Shown here in pieces: positions 27,363 to 36,600 of a DNA stretch of 64,000 nt (position 1 is the stretch's first letter; each line of letters begins with the position of its first letter). The notes below the pieces were generated by a model that worked only from the letters and a program-made list of their open reading frames with translations, was not told the origin of the DNA and made no database searches. Where the stretch lies: the NCBI GenBank assembly GCA_051650105.1, contig JBOFIJ010000006.1:124001-188000 (forward strand), given 5' to 3'. The translations under genes were made by a program, and so were the position numbers. Source of the DNA: CAMWXW01 sp051650105. GTDB taxonomy: Bacteria > Desulfobacterota > Desulfovibrionia > Desulfovibrionales > Desulfovibrionaceae.

Positions 27363-28607
27363 ATGGCTGATGTATATAGAATCCTTCATATTGCACCACA
27401 TTTTGGTGGTGGTATTGGAAGTACATTATCCACATGGCTGTCTTCTGATACAAGTGCTATTCACAGTGTGGCATTGTTAGAATATGCAAATGAAAAAGCA
27501 ATTGCTCTTAGTAGAGAGTATTCAATTTTCTTAATTGATAATATGCATTCCAAAATAGAAGATCTATTACAATTAATGGAAAATGCTGATATTGTGATTA
27601 TACATTTTTGGAATCATCCTTTTTTATATAATTTCTTGGTGCGGTATAGAATGCCAAAATCAAGAATAATTATATGGTCTCATATTTCTGGTATAGCATA
27701 TCCCAATAGTATTCCTCAATCTATACTTACATATGGTAATAAATGTATTTTCACAACAGAAGCCAGTTTTCATTATATTGATGCTCCTAAAGGCCCACGA
27801 TACGAAACTATTCTTTCTATTGCTTCTCTTGGTCGTTATAATAATACAGTGCCTAAAAAAAGGGCTTCTCCATTTACTATAGGTTATGTTGGTACTGTAA
27901 GTTATCTTAAAATGCATCCAGATTATATAAATATTCATAAAAGAACATCGGCAGATAGCATTATTATAGTTGGCGGAGATTCTGAACATGAAATAGCACA
28001 AGAAGCTGATTCTCGTTTTATTTTTACAGGAAAAGTAGATAGTGTTTTTACTTATTTAGAAAAAATGGACGTTTTTGCTTATTTACTGCATCCCAAGCAT
28101 TACGGAACGTCTGAGCATGTTTTACAGGAAGCATTATCTGCTGGAGTTGTTCCTGTTGTATTGAATAATCTCAGTGAATCCTATTTAATTCAGCATGCTA
28201 TAACAGGATTTATTGCAAATACTATTGATGAATATATTGAATACATTGCTCTTTTAAAAAAGGATGTCCATCTATATAATATGTTTTCTAAAAACGCTAA
28301 GAAATATGCACAGGAATATTTCTCTATAAATACCATGATTACTGCTTGGAAAAGAGTATTTGAGAAGGTAATGGAAGAAGAAAAAAAGGAATATATCTGG
28401 AATACACAAAAACGAAGCTATACATCGCTTGAAATATTTTTGGAAAGTATAGGGAAATATGCACCTATGTTTTTGCAAGATGGAGAAGTCTGTTCTGCAA
28501 AATATTCTTTACATGAGGAGCATAAAGGTTTTCCTGGGCATTATTATAGGTTATTGGGTGGAGAAGAGCTTTATAATCTCATTCATTCAGCAACGGGTAG
28601 CAAATAG
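27363..28607 (+). CDS. Glycosyltransferase (GT-B fold, family 4-like)
   Basis: The 414-residue protein has a two-domain GT-B layout. The N-terminal part starts ILHIAPHFGGGIGSTLSTWL, the glycine-rich acceptor loop. The C-terminal donor domain includes FTIGYVGTVSYLKMHPDY, IIIVGGDSEHE, FTGKVDSVFTYLEKMDVFAY and an ALSAGVVPVVLNN loop equivalent to the EALACGLPVI motif. It starts 3 bases after the GT2 stop and closes the glycan cluster. Confidence 0.8.
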   Translation: MADVYRILHIAPHFGGGIGSTLSTWLSSDTSAIHSVALLEYANEKAIALSREYSIFLIDNMHSKIEDLLQLMENADIVIIHFWNHPFLYNFLVRYRMPKSRIIIWSHISGIAYPNSIPQSILTYGNKCIFTTEASFHYIDAPKGPRYETILSIASLGRYNNTVPKKRASPFTIGYVGTVSYLKMHPDYINIHKRTSADSIIIVGGDSEHEIAQEADSRFIFTGKVDSVFTYLEKMDVFAYLLHPKHYGTSEHVLQEALSAGVVPVVLNNLSESYLIQHAITGFIANTIDEYIEYIALLKKDVHLYNMFSKNAKKYAQEYFSINTMITAWKRVFEKVMEEEKKEYIWNTQKRSYTSLEIFLESIGKYAPMFLQDGEVCSAKYSLHEEHKGFPGHYYRLLGGEELYNLIHSATGSK

Positions 28608-28983
28608 TAAATACTGTTATATAGCATGAATATAAGTATAATGAGATTGCAACATAAGAAAACAATATAGCTATATAATAGAAAAAGAAAATGTAGAAAG
28701 GATATTACAACTACGAGATATTGTTATCTTTGTAATGAGCATTTGCTAAGAAATTATGTATTCTAAAGAATAGCTGTTTTTTTGTAGAATCGAATACTAG
28801 ATAATTTTCTTGTGAGCAGAAGAAGAGAATATATGAAGGTATATCCCAAAAAGTACGATTCTTATTATTGCATAAGCATAGAGCATACAGTATTGTTTGA
28901 ATAGATACAATATGAAGTAGGAATACGTGTAGTAATATATTTTCTAAGAGGTACTCTATTTACAGTATAAAGATGTACAAATA
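28608..28983. other. Spacer after the glycan cluster
   Basis: 376 AT-rich bases between convergent genes. No terminator, RNA gene or protein-like frame seen. Confidence 0.5.
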
Positions 28984-29415
28984 CTAGGATTTTTTTTCAA
29001 AATCTTGGAAATCCAATTCTTCAAAAGAAATAAGATTTGGTAAGGGGTCTTTTTTATGCTGGAGTTTTAAGCGTGCATCAATGTGTTGTAGTGTATATCC
29101 TTTGTGTGTAATATAAGAAACCTGTATACAGTCTAATTTCTGCGTAAATAATAAAAATTTACCCGTGGTACCATCATCAAGAATAGTAACAAGAGAATCA
29201 CTTAATTGATCCAAAAATTTGAGTGGTAATAATATTGGTAACATACAAGAAAGAGTGAATGAATCTGTGAGTGATTCTGTCACAAAATCAAAACAGGAAA
29301 CATTAAAAAAAAGTTCCTCTAAAAGTTCCAATATCTGTGATTCAACAGAAGCCATTTGTGCAAAGGTGAGATTGTCCTTATAAAAGAAAATCCCTTTTAA
29401 AGTATATGATTGCAT
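28984..29415 (-). CDS. Conserved-looking hypothetical protein
   Basis: A 143-residue acidic protein without signal peptide or membrane segment; family not recognised. Composition and codon use match the neighbours, and an AGGAGTTTC site precedes the ATG, so it is probably real. It is the last gene of the minus-strand run headed by the DUF2318 gene, 52 bases after ssb. Confidence 0.6.
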   Translation of the reverse strand: MQSYTLKGIFFYKDNLTFAQMASVESQILELLEELFFNVSCFDFVTESLTDSFTLSCMLPILLPLKFLDQLSDSLVTILDDGTTGKFLLFTQKLDCIQVSYITHKGYTLQHIDARLKLQHKKDPLPNLISFEELDFQDFEKKS

Positions 29416-29467
29416 GTAAGAAACTCCTCATTATACGTCGCAAAGAATACGTCGATTGAAAAACATG

Positions 29468-29887
29468 CTAAAATGGAACTTCATCCATAGAACTCGATTC
29501 CGTTGGGAAGGAAGGAGAGAAGGAATCATTTTGTTCTGGAAGAGAGCCTTCCGTATCGGCATTTCTTCTTTCTAAGAATTGGAATCGTGTGCCTTTAATT
29601 TCAGTTGTATAGCGCTTTTGTCCATGTTGATCGTCCCAGGAGCGTGTTTGTAATGCTCCTTCCAGATAGATAAGGCTGCCTTTCTGAAGATATTGTGCAC
29701 AAATTTCTGCTTGTTTCTGGAAAAAAATAATTGTATGCCATTCTGTCTTTTCTTGTTTATTTCCGTCTTTATCCGTATAGTTTTCTGAAGTGGCAAGAGA
29801 AAACGATGTTACAGGAATACCGCTTTGTGTGTACTTAAGTTCTGGAGTTTTACCTAGACGACCTATTAACATTACTTTGTTCAACAT
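29468..29887 (-). CDS. ssb: Single-stranded DNA-binding protein
   Basis: SSB coats single-stranded DNA and recruits repair and replication proteins. The OB fold starts MLNKVMLIGRLGKTPELKYT and includes WHTIIFFQKQAEICAQYLQK and GSLIYLEGALQTRSW. The C-terminal interaction tail is MDEVPF. At 139 residues the linker is short but the protein is complete. An AAGGAG site precedes the ATG; the upstream gene ends 5 bases before it. Confidence 0.96.
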   Translation of the reverse strand: MLNKVMLIGRLGKTPELKYTQSGIPVTSFSLATSENYTDKDGNKQEKTEWHTIIFFQKQAEICAQYLQKGSLIYLEGALQTRSWDDQHGQKRYTTEIKGTRFQFLERRNADTEGSLPEQNDSFSPSFPTESSSMDEVPF

Positions 29888-29892
29888 AATTA

Positions 29893-30240
29893 TTACTCCT
29901 TATGTGCTGTATTTAGCGTCTTTTCCAATTCTAACAGCGACTCTTCCAATGAGATAGCAATTGTGGTTGCTTTAGAAGGTTCCCAATTGGATAGAGATAT
30001 TTCTAACTCTTTGTGCAACGTAACTACTCTATTTATAGGTATATGTAAAGTTTTTTCTTCTTCTTTGTTAAGGTGTATTGTTAGATTAGAAAGGTCATCT
30101 ATTATCCGTGGAATTGTTGGGGGAGAAGAATAAAAATTTTTATTTGGATATAATTTATCTAGTAATTTTGGTAACATTTTCTCTATTATTGAAGGGTCTG
30201 GAGTGTATGCCATAACACGAATTTGTAATAACGTATTCAT
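29893..30240 (-). CDS. Hypothetical protein upstream of ssb
   Basis: A 115-residue protein of unknown family. It has no signal peptide or membrane segment; the N-terminal MNTLLQIRVMAYTPDPSII reads as a beta strand followed by helices, and the C-terminal third is acidic and helical. AAGGAAG precedes the ATG. It lies 5 bases before ssb and 14 after the barrel gene, so it is probably co-transcribed. Confidence 0.55.
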   Translation of the reverse strand: MNTLLQIRVMAYTPDPSIIEKMLPKLLDKLYPNKNFYSSPPTIPRIIDDLSNLTIHLNKEEEKTLHIPINRVVTLHKELEISLSNWEPSKATTIAISLEESLLELEKTLNTAHKE

Positions 30241-30254
30241 AAAAGTCTTCCTTT

Positions 30255-30920
30255 TTATAAAGTATAGCGTACACCAACAAATACTTCAGCTACTTGTAAG
30301 GATGAAAGTAGCCTTATTTGGCTACCTTTTTTTTGATTTCCTAGTGATGTATAGCGAGTTTGTACGTCTATTGCCAATGTTTTATTTATATAAAATGCTG
30401 CACCTAGGGTTGCCATCCATGCAAGATCTATATTAGATCCTTTTTTTGTATATAGTGAGGAGGAATGTTTAGATTCCACAATTGAAATACCTACACCGAT
30501 ACCAATATAGGGCACAAAAAATGTGGAAGTATTGGCATCTAAAAATACATTGAGTAGCGCAGTCTGTGCAAGGTAATTTACAGATATTGTATCTGTTTGA
30601 GAAGATGCAGAAATACCTTGTATAGGAAAACGTGTTTGCAGGCGAAAAGCATATTCGGCTTCTCCGCGTACTGCTATATATTTCATAGAATAATAAGAAC
30701 CTAAAGAGAAGCTAGCTGCGCCTGTTGATGTGAATTCGGTATATTCTTTTCCTGTTGCTGGAATAATATACGGTCCTTTAAGTTTTAGTGGCTTTGCCCA
30801 TAATCCTGTGTATCCCAGTTTGAAAGAGAAATAATTTTGTATAGGGTACAACTTTGCATGGAGTACAACAGGAGAAAATAACAGAGAAATATAGAGGAAT
30901 ACACTTATTACATATTTCAT
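30255..30920 (-). CDS. Outer-membrane beta-barrel protein
   Basis: The 221-residue protein has a signal peptide (residues 1-22, VISVFLYISLLFSPVVLHA). The body has alternating strands of the small OmpA-like or OmpW-like barrel type: FSFKLGYTGLWAKP, AASFSLGSYYSM, VPYIGIGVGISIVES and a final strand VFVGVRYTL ending in a hydrophobic residue, which BAM recognises. It is probably a surface-exposed barrel; its ligand is unknown. Its start overlaps the DUF2318 stop by 4 bases. Confidence 0.75.
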   Translation of the reverse strand: MKYVISVFLYISLLFSPVVLHAKLYPIQNYFSFKLGYTGLWAKPLKLKGPYIIPATGKEYTEFTSTGAASFSLGSYYSMKYIAVRGEAEYAFRLQTRFPIQGISASSQTDTISVNYLAQTALLNVFLDANTSTFFVPYIGIGVGISIVESKHSSSLYTKKGSNIDLAWMATLGAAFYINKTLAIDVQTRYTSLGNQKKGSQIRLLSSLQVAEVFVGVRYTL

Positions 30921-31459
30921 TTAGGAAGCTCTTTTGGGAAAAAATGGGTAGAATTTTCTAAATCTTCTTTAGAAACAAGAAGAAAAAGTCCTTCTTGAAG
31001 GGAACCTATTTTTATAGGATTACAATTTCCTTTGGAAACACCCACTCTTTTCCAATGAAACTCCATACCACAATGTCTGCATTCAAAAAACGGAGCCACA
31101 TAATTATAGCCTTTATTGAATGTATAACATGTAGTACAGGCATCTAACACAGCTCTGTAAGAATCAACATCTTTTACAACAAAAAAACGTACTATATGTT
31201 TCTCTTTATTTATTATAACGGGATACGTAAAAAAAGCGGCTCTGCTTTCATTTAAGAGAGAGAGCGGAATAGCAACTGCCGCGCTTGTGGAGATTTCTAA
31301 ATGTGTATTGGGGATCCCTTCTGGAGCAATGAAATTTATATTTTCCTTTTGTCCTTGCTTTATAAAGTAAGTGTTATTTCTATTAAGAAAGATAAACACT
31401 GTAAGAAGGGTAAGTAGTATGATAATTGTGGTAATAAGTATTTTTATAAAAGAATACAT
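30917..31459 (-). CDS. DUF2318 membrane-anchored metal-site protein
   Basis: This family is associated with iron transport and Fe-S or haem-type redox sites in the periplasm. The chosen ATG at 31459 follows AGAGGC and begins MYSFIKILITTIIILLTLL, a membrane anchor; the frame also opens from a TTG at 31522. The body has the DUF2318 pattern: FVVKDVDSYRAVLDACTTCY, then FECRHCGMEFH and GNCNPI. The cysteine pairs CTTC and CRHC are preserved. An FTR1-type iron permease, a usual partner, is absent nearby. Confidence 0.8.
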   Translation of the reverse strand: MYSFIKILITTIIILLTLLTVFIFLNRNNTYFIKQGQKENINFIAPEGIPNTHLEISTSAAVAIPLSLLNESRAAFFTYPVIINKEKHIVRFFVVKDVDSYRAVLDACTTCYTFNKGYNYVAPFFECRHCGMEFHWKRVGVSKGNCNPIKIGSLQEGLFLLVSKEDLENSTHFFPKELPK

Positions 31460-32332
31460 AAAGCCTCTAAGTTTAATCAAAAAATCCTTAAGGAGTATAC
31501 TGTATTCATATAAATTTGGCAAGCATGCTCTTTTTCTGGAGATTTTTTTCTGTTTTGTGTGCTAATGAATATATACTTGCCTCGTGATATATGGTGTGTA
31601 TTGTAAAAATTATATTTATATAAAGAGTATAGTATTATTGTGATATTTGTGGCCTTTATTAGGTATCTTTTTTATTCATTGTAGTTCTATCACATAGAAT
31701 AGTAATATGGTGTGTTGGAGGCACAGGAATAGAGCATAATCCTTTGTGAGATGCTGTTTATATTGTATGTATTATTGAGATATGTATTATTGCTTTGAAT
31801 TATGCTATTTGTATAAAGGTAAAGAAAGGAGAAAGACAGATATTTTTTTTGAAAAAGTTTTTATTACGCGTTATTCCTAATAATGCATAGACTATTTTTT
31901 CTATGTTGAGAAAAGATATTCTGTGGGTGAACAAAAATTAATGCATGGTAGATTATATCTTGTTTATCATAGGGACTATACTTGAAAATTAAGAAGTACC
32001 TATAGAGACATACACGTATGATAATAGAAGAAAAAGTATTTTTGTAGAGTATAGCATTGCTATAATGCGATATTATGTATTAATGGAGTCTTCTGTTGTT
32101 CTATATAAATTATAAAAAAAGAGGCAATGAGAGCATATGATAGTACAAGAAAATAATATGCTTTCCTAAAAGAGAATAGGTATTGAGAAGAGATAGTCTA
32201 TATTAAAAAATTACTAAATGCCATTGTATCAAGAGACGATAAAAATAGTCCTTTTATTATTACTATAAGAATGTTTAATTCTTCGAACAATATTTGGGGT
32301 TACGTGTGCTGTATACTATTATGATGAGAAGA
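31460..32332. other. Long eroded spacer
   Basis: 873 AT-rich bases between the DUF2318 gene and a biotin carboxylase fragment. Stops are dense in all frames and no RNA gene or terminator is visible. It probably includes the lost end of that carboxylase gene, but no residual similarity is readable. Confidence 0.45.
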
Positions 32333-32710
32333 TCAGTGGTATTGGTAGGGAGCAAATTTATGCTTAGGATCCTCTGCAATAATTCTATACTCTATACCAA
32401 AACCATCAAAACCAATATCTGCTTGGGTGTATCCCAATGCCTTACCTAAACCCAAACGTATTTGCTCGGCCAATAAATCCACACCACCATGACTCTTTAT
32501 TTTTGATATTCTCGCTGAAACACCGTTTTCCACCTGAATAGGAATATTTACTTCCATTAAATAAGGAATAGCGCTTTGTGTTATTATCCACTCCCATGTC
32601 CTAATAGCATCGTACTGAATTTTTCTTACCATTGCTAAAGAATGCGCTATTATTTCATCCATTACTTTTTGTAGATTGGGGGAAGCGATACCATAGGAGA
32701 ATACTATTTT
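32333..32710 (-). pseudogene. Fragment of a biotin carboxylase (ATP-grasp) gene
   Basis: The open frame matches the middle of biotin carboxylase/pyruvate carboxylase N-domains: YLMEVNIPIQVENGVSARIS corresponds to FLEVNTRIQVEH-V, LLAEQIRLGLGKALGYTQAD to DLVEEQI-AAGE-L-TQ-D, and GIEYRIIAEDPKHKF to AIECRINAEDP. It is cut at both sides: a stop at 32711-32713 precedes it, and the frame ends right after the AEDP motif. An intact enzyme of this type has about 450 residues, so N- and C-terminal parts are missing. An ATG at 32662 would give 109 residues. The core metal-ligand segment is changed (NTRIQVEH to NIPIQVEN). Confidence 0.8.
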
Positions 32711-32757
32711 TTAAAAAGTATAAGGATAGGAGCATATTTTCTAAAAGAAGACATATA

Positions 32758-33579
32758 TTATTGTACACGTTGAGTACGTACATTGTGCGGTATACGTAGA
32801 ATTAAATTATCTTCTGTAACAGGGTAACTATGTTCCAATCTTGTTACTTTTGTAGTAAGACTATGTCCTTTTTTATGCTGTGCTAAAAGCCCTATAATTC
32901 TTCCCTGATTCACCATATATTCTATTTTCCATCCAGTGGAATCCTGCCATGAGATATGGTTGTTATCATAACTTATGTATAGAGATTGTATAGTAGGGCT
33001 GTTTCCAGGTGTTAAAATAAACGTAATTCCATTTTTTCCAGGAAGGGTTGTATAGTATTTTGAATAGACACGAGAGGCATTTCCTGTAAGTATCGCGAAG
33101 AAATCTTCCAAGGTGAATGGCATTTCTAGCCCTATGGATGAAAAGAGTTTTGTATAGTCTTTTGTATCGATTATATATGCTGTTTTTTGTGGAATGACAT
33201 AGACAACACTTTCTGAAAGGCCTTCATATGCTTTTATTAGAGGTGTTTTAAAAGGGGTTAAGATATCTATTCTTGAAATACCTTTTGCATTTCCCCAAGA
33301 TATTGCTTGAAGTGTTGGTGATGCAAAAGAAGTTGTTTTAATTCGTATACTCTGTTCCATTCTAAAAGGAGAGAATGTAGATGGGTTGTTATTAACAAAG
33401 CGATTCCATACATTTTTTGCTGAAATAGGTGGATCATACTGTGAAGCGATTTCTCCGCTTTTTGTTGCACAGGAGGATAGAACAAGAGTGAGCATAAGAA
33501 AAAAAACTTTATAAAGATTTAAATTTCTTTGTAATTTCCTTATTGTTAGGAGCCAATTCAAGGGCTTTTTTATACCCAT
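32758..33579 (-). CDS. LolB-like outer-membrane lipoprotein
   Basis: LolB-type proteins insert lipoproteins into the outer membrane. The protein has a lipobox LSSC preceded by the hydrophobic core VFFLMLTLV. The body resembles the LolB half-barrel: ISRIDILTPFKTPLIKAYEG, a VIPQKTAYIID strand and FTLEDFFAILTG. The start is unclear: the ATG at 33495 leaves too short a signal, while the ATG at 33579 gives a long basic n-region but overlaps the upstream TPR gene by 71 bases. The frame opens at 33624. It follows the TPR lipoprotein gene. Confidence 0.6.
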   Translation of the reverse strand: MGIKKPLNWLLTIRKLQRNLNLYKVFFLMLTLVLSSCATKSGEIASQYDPPISAKNVWNRFVNNNPSTFSPFRMEQSIRIKTTSFASPTLQAISWGNAKGISRIDILTPFKTPLIKAYEGLSESVVYVIPQKTAYIIDTKDYTKLFSSIGLEMPFTLEDFFAILTGNASRVYSKYYTTLPGKNGITFILTPGNSPTIQSLYISYDNNHISWQDSTGWKIEYMVNQGRIIGLLAQHKKGHSLTTKVTRLEHSYPVTEDNLILRIPHNVRTQRVQ

Positions 33580-35254
33580 ATTTTGCATCTTGTTTACGGC
33601 CTGTTTTTTTTGCAATATCCCCATAATGTTCCCATATTTCTGATGAAGTTATGTCCATATCTTTTGCTTGTTGTATGAGGTTCCAAGCTTTTTGATACAA
33701 CTCTTCTCTATAGTACAACCACGCGAGGGAGTCTACCACATAAATATCTTGCGGGTCAAGAAAAAGTGCTTTTTCTAAAAGAATTTTAGCTCTACTTAGG
33801 TCTCCCCCATTTAATACAATAAGGTAACCTATATAATTAAGGGCATTCTTGTGATCTGGGTCTAGCGTAATAATTTTTTCCATTAATTTAAGGGCATTCT
33901 CTTTATCATTTAAGCGGTCGTATGTATTTGCTAAACTATAGAGTAAATCTACATTATCTGGCCATCTTTTTAATACTTTAGTATAGAGTATTTTTGCTTT
34001 AGTGTATTGTTTGGTATTAATAAGTGCTTTTCCATAGAGATCTACCATTTCTATAGAATTTGGAAATTCTCTGTGTGATAATTCTGCAGTGCGCAAGGAT
34101 TGTTCAAATTTCCCTTGTAAATTATATATACGTACTTTTGTATAGAGTGCTTCTGGATAAAGAGAGCTTGTTCTAGGGATGGTATCAAGATATTGTAGCG
34201 ATTTTTTATAATTTTTATCTCGTTCAGAATAAAGCAATGCATAATAAAAACTTGTTTCATCTTTTAGGCGTTCTTTCTTGCCCATAATACGTAAGATTTT
34301 TTCTGCACCGTTGTACGCACCTTCTTCCATAAATATTCGTACTGAGGACAAAAGAAAGTAGTTAGTTTGGGGACCTTGTAACACAAGTTCGTAGGCCTCT
34401 CTTTCGTTATTTAATTTTAAAGCAATTGTTAAGAGACGTAGCCACAATTCTGGTTCATCTGGGTTTTTGCGAAGTACTTCAGAATAACTTTCTTTTGCTA
34501 AAGCATAATGTTGCTGTTTTTCATATATTAACCCCATTTCAAACCATGCTTCTGCTAAATCAGGATTTAATTCTAATGTTTTTTCTAAGTAGGAAATAGC
34601 TTTTGTATCATCTGCTAAACCATTCCAAGCGAGTGCTGCATAGAAATAATCGGCAGCAGTGCTTTCTGAAGGAGTGAGAGTATTGAAAATATTCATAATT
34701 CTAGTGTAGGATTGTTCTTCGTAGTATAGGCAATATAATTTTGACCGAGCAAGAATATCTCTAGGGTTTTTTTTGTAAAATGCTTTTACTCTATTTAAAA
34801 CGGTTTTTTTGTCTTTAATAAGTTCAGACCACAATAAAATAAGATCAAAGTTGCTTGGGTGTTTTTGAAATGCTTCTTCTAACGTTACAATTGTTTCTTC
34901 TTCTTTATTGGAAAGGAGGTAAAAGCTTGCTATTTCTAGATAAATTTTTTCCGATGGACGTGCGCTGCGCAAAAGAAGTGCTGCGTGTTTTGCATCAGTC
35001 ATATTTTGGTGTTGAAGGGCTAGGAGAAACCTGAGATATAAGTAATTCTCATTGGAGTCTTTTTGTAGAACCCAAGAGGAAGGTTTTTTTGATTCAAAAG
35101 GAGTTGTTTTTGTGACATCTTCATTTTGAGACTCTTGTTGTGATGGTGGCGTGATTTCTTGTTTTAAAAGAATGTTTTCCGTAGCAATACTGCAGCTTAT
35201 AAGGAGCAGAAAACTACATAGTGGAATATTTTTTAGTAAAATACATAATTTCAT
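33509..35254 (-). CDS. Tetratricopeptide-repeat lipoprotein
   Basis: A 581-residue protein with a lipoprotein-like signal (FLLLISC, residues 15-21) and a short Ser/Gln-rich linker. About ten or more TPR units follow, for example AEAWFEMGLIYEKQQHYALA, VDLLYSLANTYDRLNDKENA and WEHYGDIAKKTGRKQDAKYG. It is probably a periplasmic, membrane-anchored scaffold that works with the LolB-like lipoprotein encoded next. It starts 12 bases after the rpoH stop, so all three are likely one operon. Confidence 0.82.
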   Translation of the reverse strand: MKLCILLKNIPLCSFLLLISCSIATENILLKQEITPPSQQESQNEDVTKTTPFESKKPSSWVLQKDSNENYLYLRFLLALQHQNMTDAKHAALLLRSARPSEKIYLEIASFYLLSNKEEETIVTLEEAFQKHPSNFDLILLWSELIKDKKTVLNRVKAFYKKNPRDILARSKLYCLYYEEQSYTRIMNIFNTLTPSESTAADYFYAALAWNGLADDTKAISYLEKTLELNPDLAEAWFEMGLIYEKQQHYALAKESYSEVLRKNPDEPELWLRLLTIALKLNNEREAYELVLQGPQTNYFLLSSVRIFMEEGAYNGAEKILRIMGKKERLKDETSFYYALLYSERDKNYKKSLQYLDTIPRTSSLYPEALYTKVRIYNLQGKFEQSLRTAELSHREFPNSIEMVDLYGKALINTKQYTKAKILYTKVLKRWPDNVDLLYSLANTYDRLNDKENALKLMEKIITLDPDHKNALNYIGYLIVLNGGDLSRAKILLEKALFLDPQDIYVVDSLAWLYYREELYQKAWNLIQQAKDMDITSSEIWEHYGDIAKKTGRKQDAKYGYKKALELAPNNKEITKKFKSL

Positions 35255-35266
35255 GTGTGCTCTTTT

Positions 35267-36325
35267 TTATATCAGCCAATCTTTAGAAATTTCTTTTACC
35301 TTTTTGTTCAAGTAATGTTTGATTTTTTCTAATAAACGAGCTTCTATTTGCCGTACTCTTTCTCTCGATATCTTCAATTCGTCACCAAGTGTTTTAAGTG
35401 TCGAAGGATTATCAGAGAGAATTCTTTGTGTTAGAATAATCTGTTCTTTTATTGAGAGAGAGGGGTACAAATCACTAATATGATGTAGAAGTGTTGTTTG
35501 TATCTCTTCTTTAGCTACCGTTTCTTCAACACAAATTTCTGCGGATATTTGTAATATGGGAGCTGAGGAATCTTCATTATATGTCAAATCTAAAGAAATG
35601 TCATTATATTCTATTCTTTGTTGCATTTCAATGATATCTTCTTCTGTTACATCAAAATGCTGAGCTAAGAGAGACACATCTGCTTCGAATCCTAAAGAGA
35701 TTAATCGTTGCCGTTCCTTATTTAGTGTGTAAAATAGTTTGCGCTGTGCCTGTGTAGTCCCTATTTTTACGAGTCTCCAATTGTTCATAAGGGTTTTTAA
35801 AATATATGCTTTGATCCAAAACGTGGCATAGTACGAAAATTTAATCCCTTTCTTTGGGTCAAATTTGTCTAATGCACGGAGTAAGCCAAGGTTGCCTTCC
35901 TGAATAATATCTTGCAAATTTTGATTCCATTTTTTTTGAAAACTCATTGCTATCCAGACAACAAGGCGTAAATGGTGTTTTATTATCAATAAGGCCGCTG
36001 TTTTATCTTCATGGTCTTTAGCACGTGTAATAAGATCTGCTAATTGTTCTGCAGGCATTTTGGGAAATAATGATATTGTTTTGATATATGTTTGAAGTGC
36101 GTCATTTGTTGTTGTACTTGTTGTTGCACATAGAATTAATTCGAAAGAATTATCTGAAACTATGAGGTCTTCCAAAAGTTCTTTTTCTAAGATATCCTCT
36201 GATGCTTCTTCTTGGGAATGTACACTTGTGTCATCCAATAATGAGACAACATGATGGGAGAAATCATTTTTCTGCTCGTTGTTTTGAGTAAAGTGATTGT
36301 CTTTAGCAGTATTTTTCTTAATCAT
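35267..36325 (-). CDS. rpoH: RNA polymerase sigma factor, RpoH-like (sigma-32)
   Basis: A heat-shock sigma factor. The 352-residue protein has an unusual ~75-residue N-terminal extension rich in Asp, Glu and Ser. Region 2 then includes HHLRLVVWIAMSF, LQDIIQEGNLGLLRALDKFD and FSYYATFWIKAYI. The RpoH box is AQRKLFYTLNKERQRL, close to Q-R/K-KLFFNLR of sigma-32. Region 4 is TLGDELKISRERVRQIEARL. The gene heads a minus-strand operon with the TPR and LolB-like lipoproteins. A compound inverted repeat lies in front of it. Confidence 0.88.
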   Translation of the reverse strand: MIKKNTAKDNHFTQNNEQKNDFSHHVVSLLDDTSVHSQEEASEDILEKELLEDLIVSDNSFELILCATTSTTTNDALQTYIKTISLFPKMPAEQLADLITRAKDHEDKTAALLIIKHHLRLVVWIAMSFQKKWNQNLQDIIQEGNLGLLRALDKFDPKKGIKFSYYATFWIKAYILKTLMNNWRLVKIGTTQAQRKLFYTLNKERQRLISLGFEADVSLLAQHFDVTEEDIIEMQQRIEYNDISLDLTYNEDSSAPILQISAEICVEETVAKEEIQTTLLHHISDLYPSLSIKEQIILTQRILSDNPSTLKTLGDELKISRERVRQIEARLLEKIKHYLNKKVKEISKDWLI

Positions 36326-36435
36326 GCGTGTAACTCCTCAACGTCTCATTTTCCCATTCATTTATTTCATGTATATGAGCAGCATCTTTGGTTATTGATG
36401 TATATGATGCTTTGTTTACACTGTATCGGCATAGA

Positions 36436-36479
36436 TTACAAAATCCTAAACAGAAGATCTTCTACTTGGGATTTTGTAA
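36436..36479. promoter_or_regulatory. Compound inverted repeat between rpoH and lepB
   Basis: A perfect 11-bp inverted repeat, TTACAAAATCC at 36436-36446 and GGATTTTGTAA at 36469-36479, encloses a separate perfect 12-bp palindrome AGAAGATCTTCT at 36452-36463. It lies in the 275-base divergent promoter region, about 110 bases from the rpoH start and 120 from lepB. It could be an operator for a dimeric regulator or form an RNA hairpin in a leader. It lacks the T run of a terminator. Confidence 0.7.
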
Positions 36480-36600
36480 ATGCTACTCATAGAGTATTTT
36501 TCTTTTTTTAAATTTTTATTTTACTTCTAGCTTGCTTTACAAAGGGCTATCTATTATTATATTCGTTCGTTTGTTTTTTGATATTTAAAGAGGATCATGT

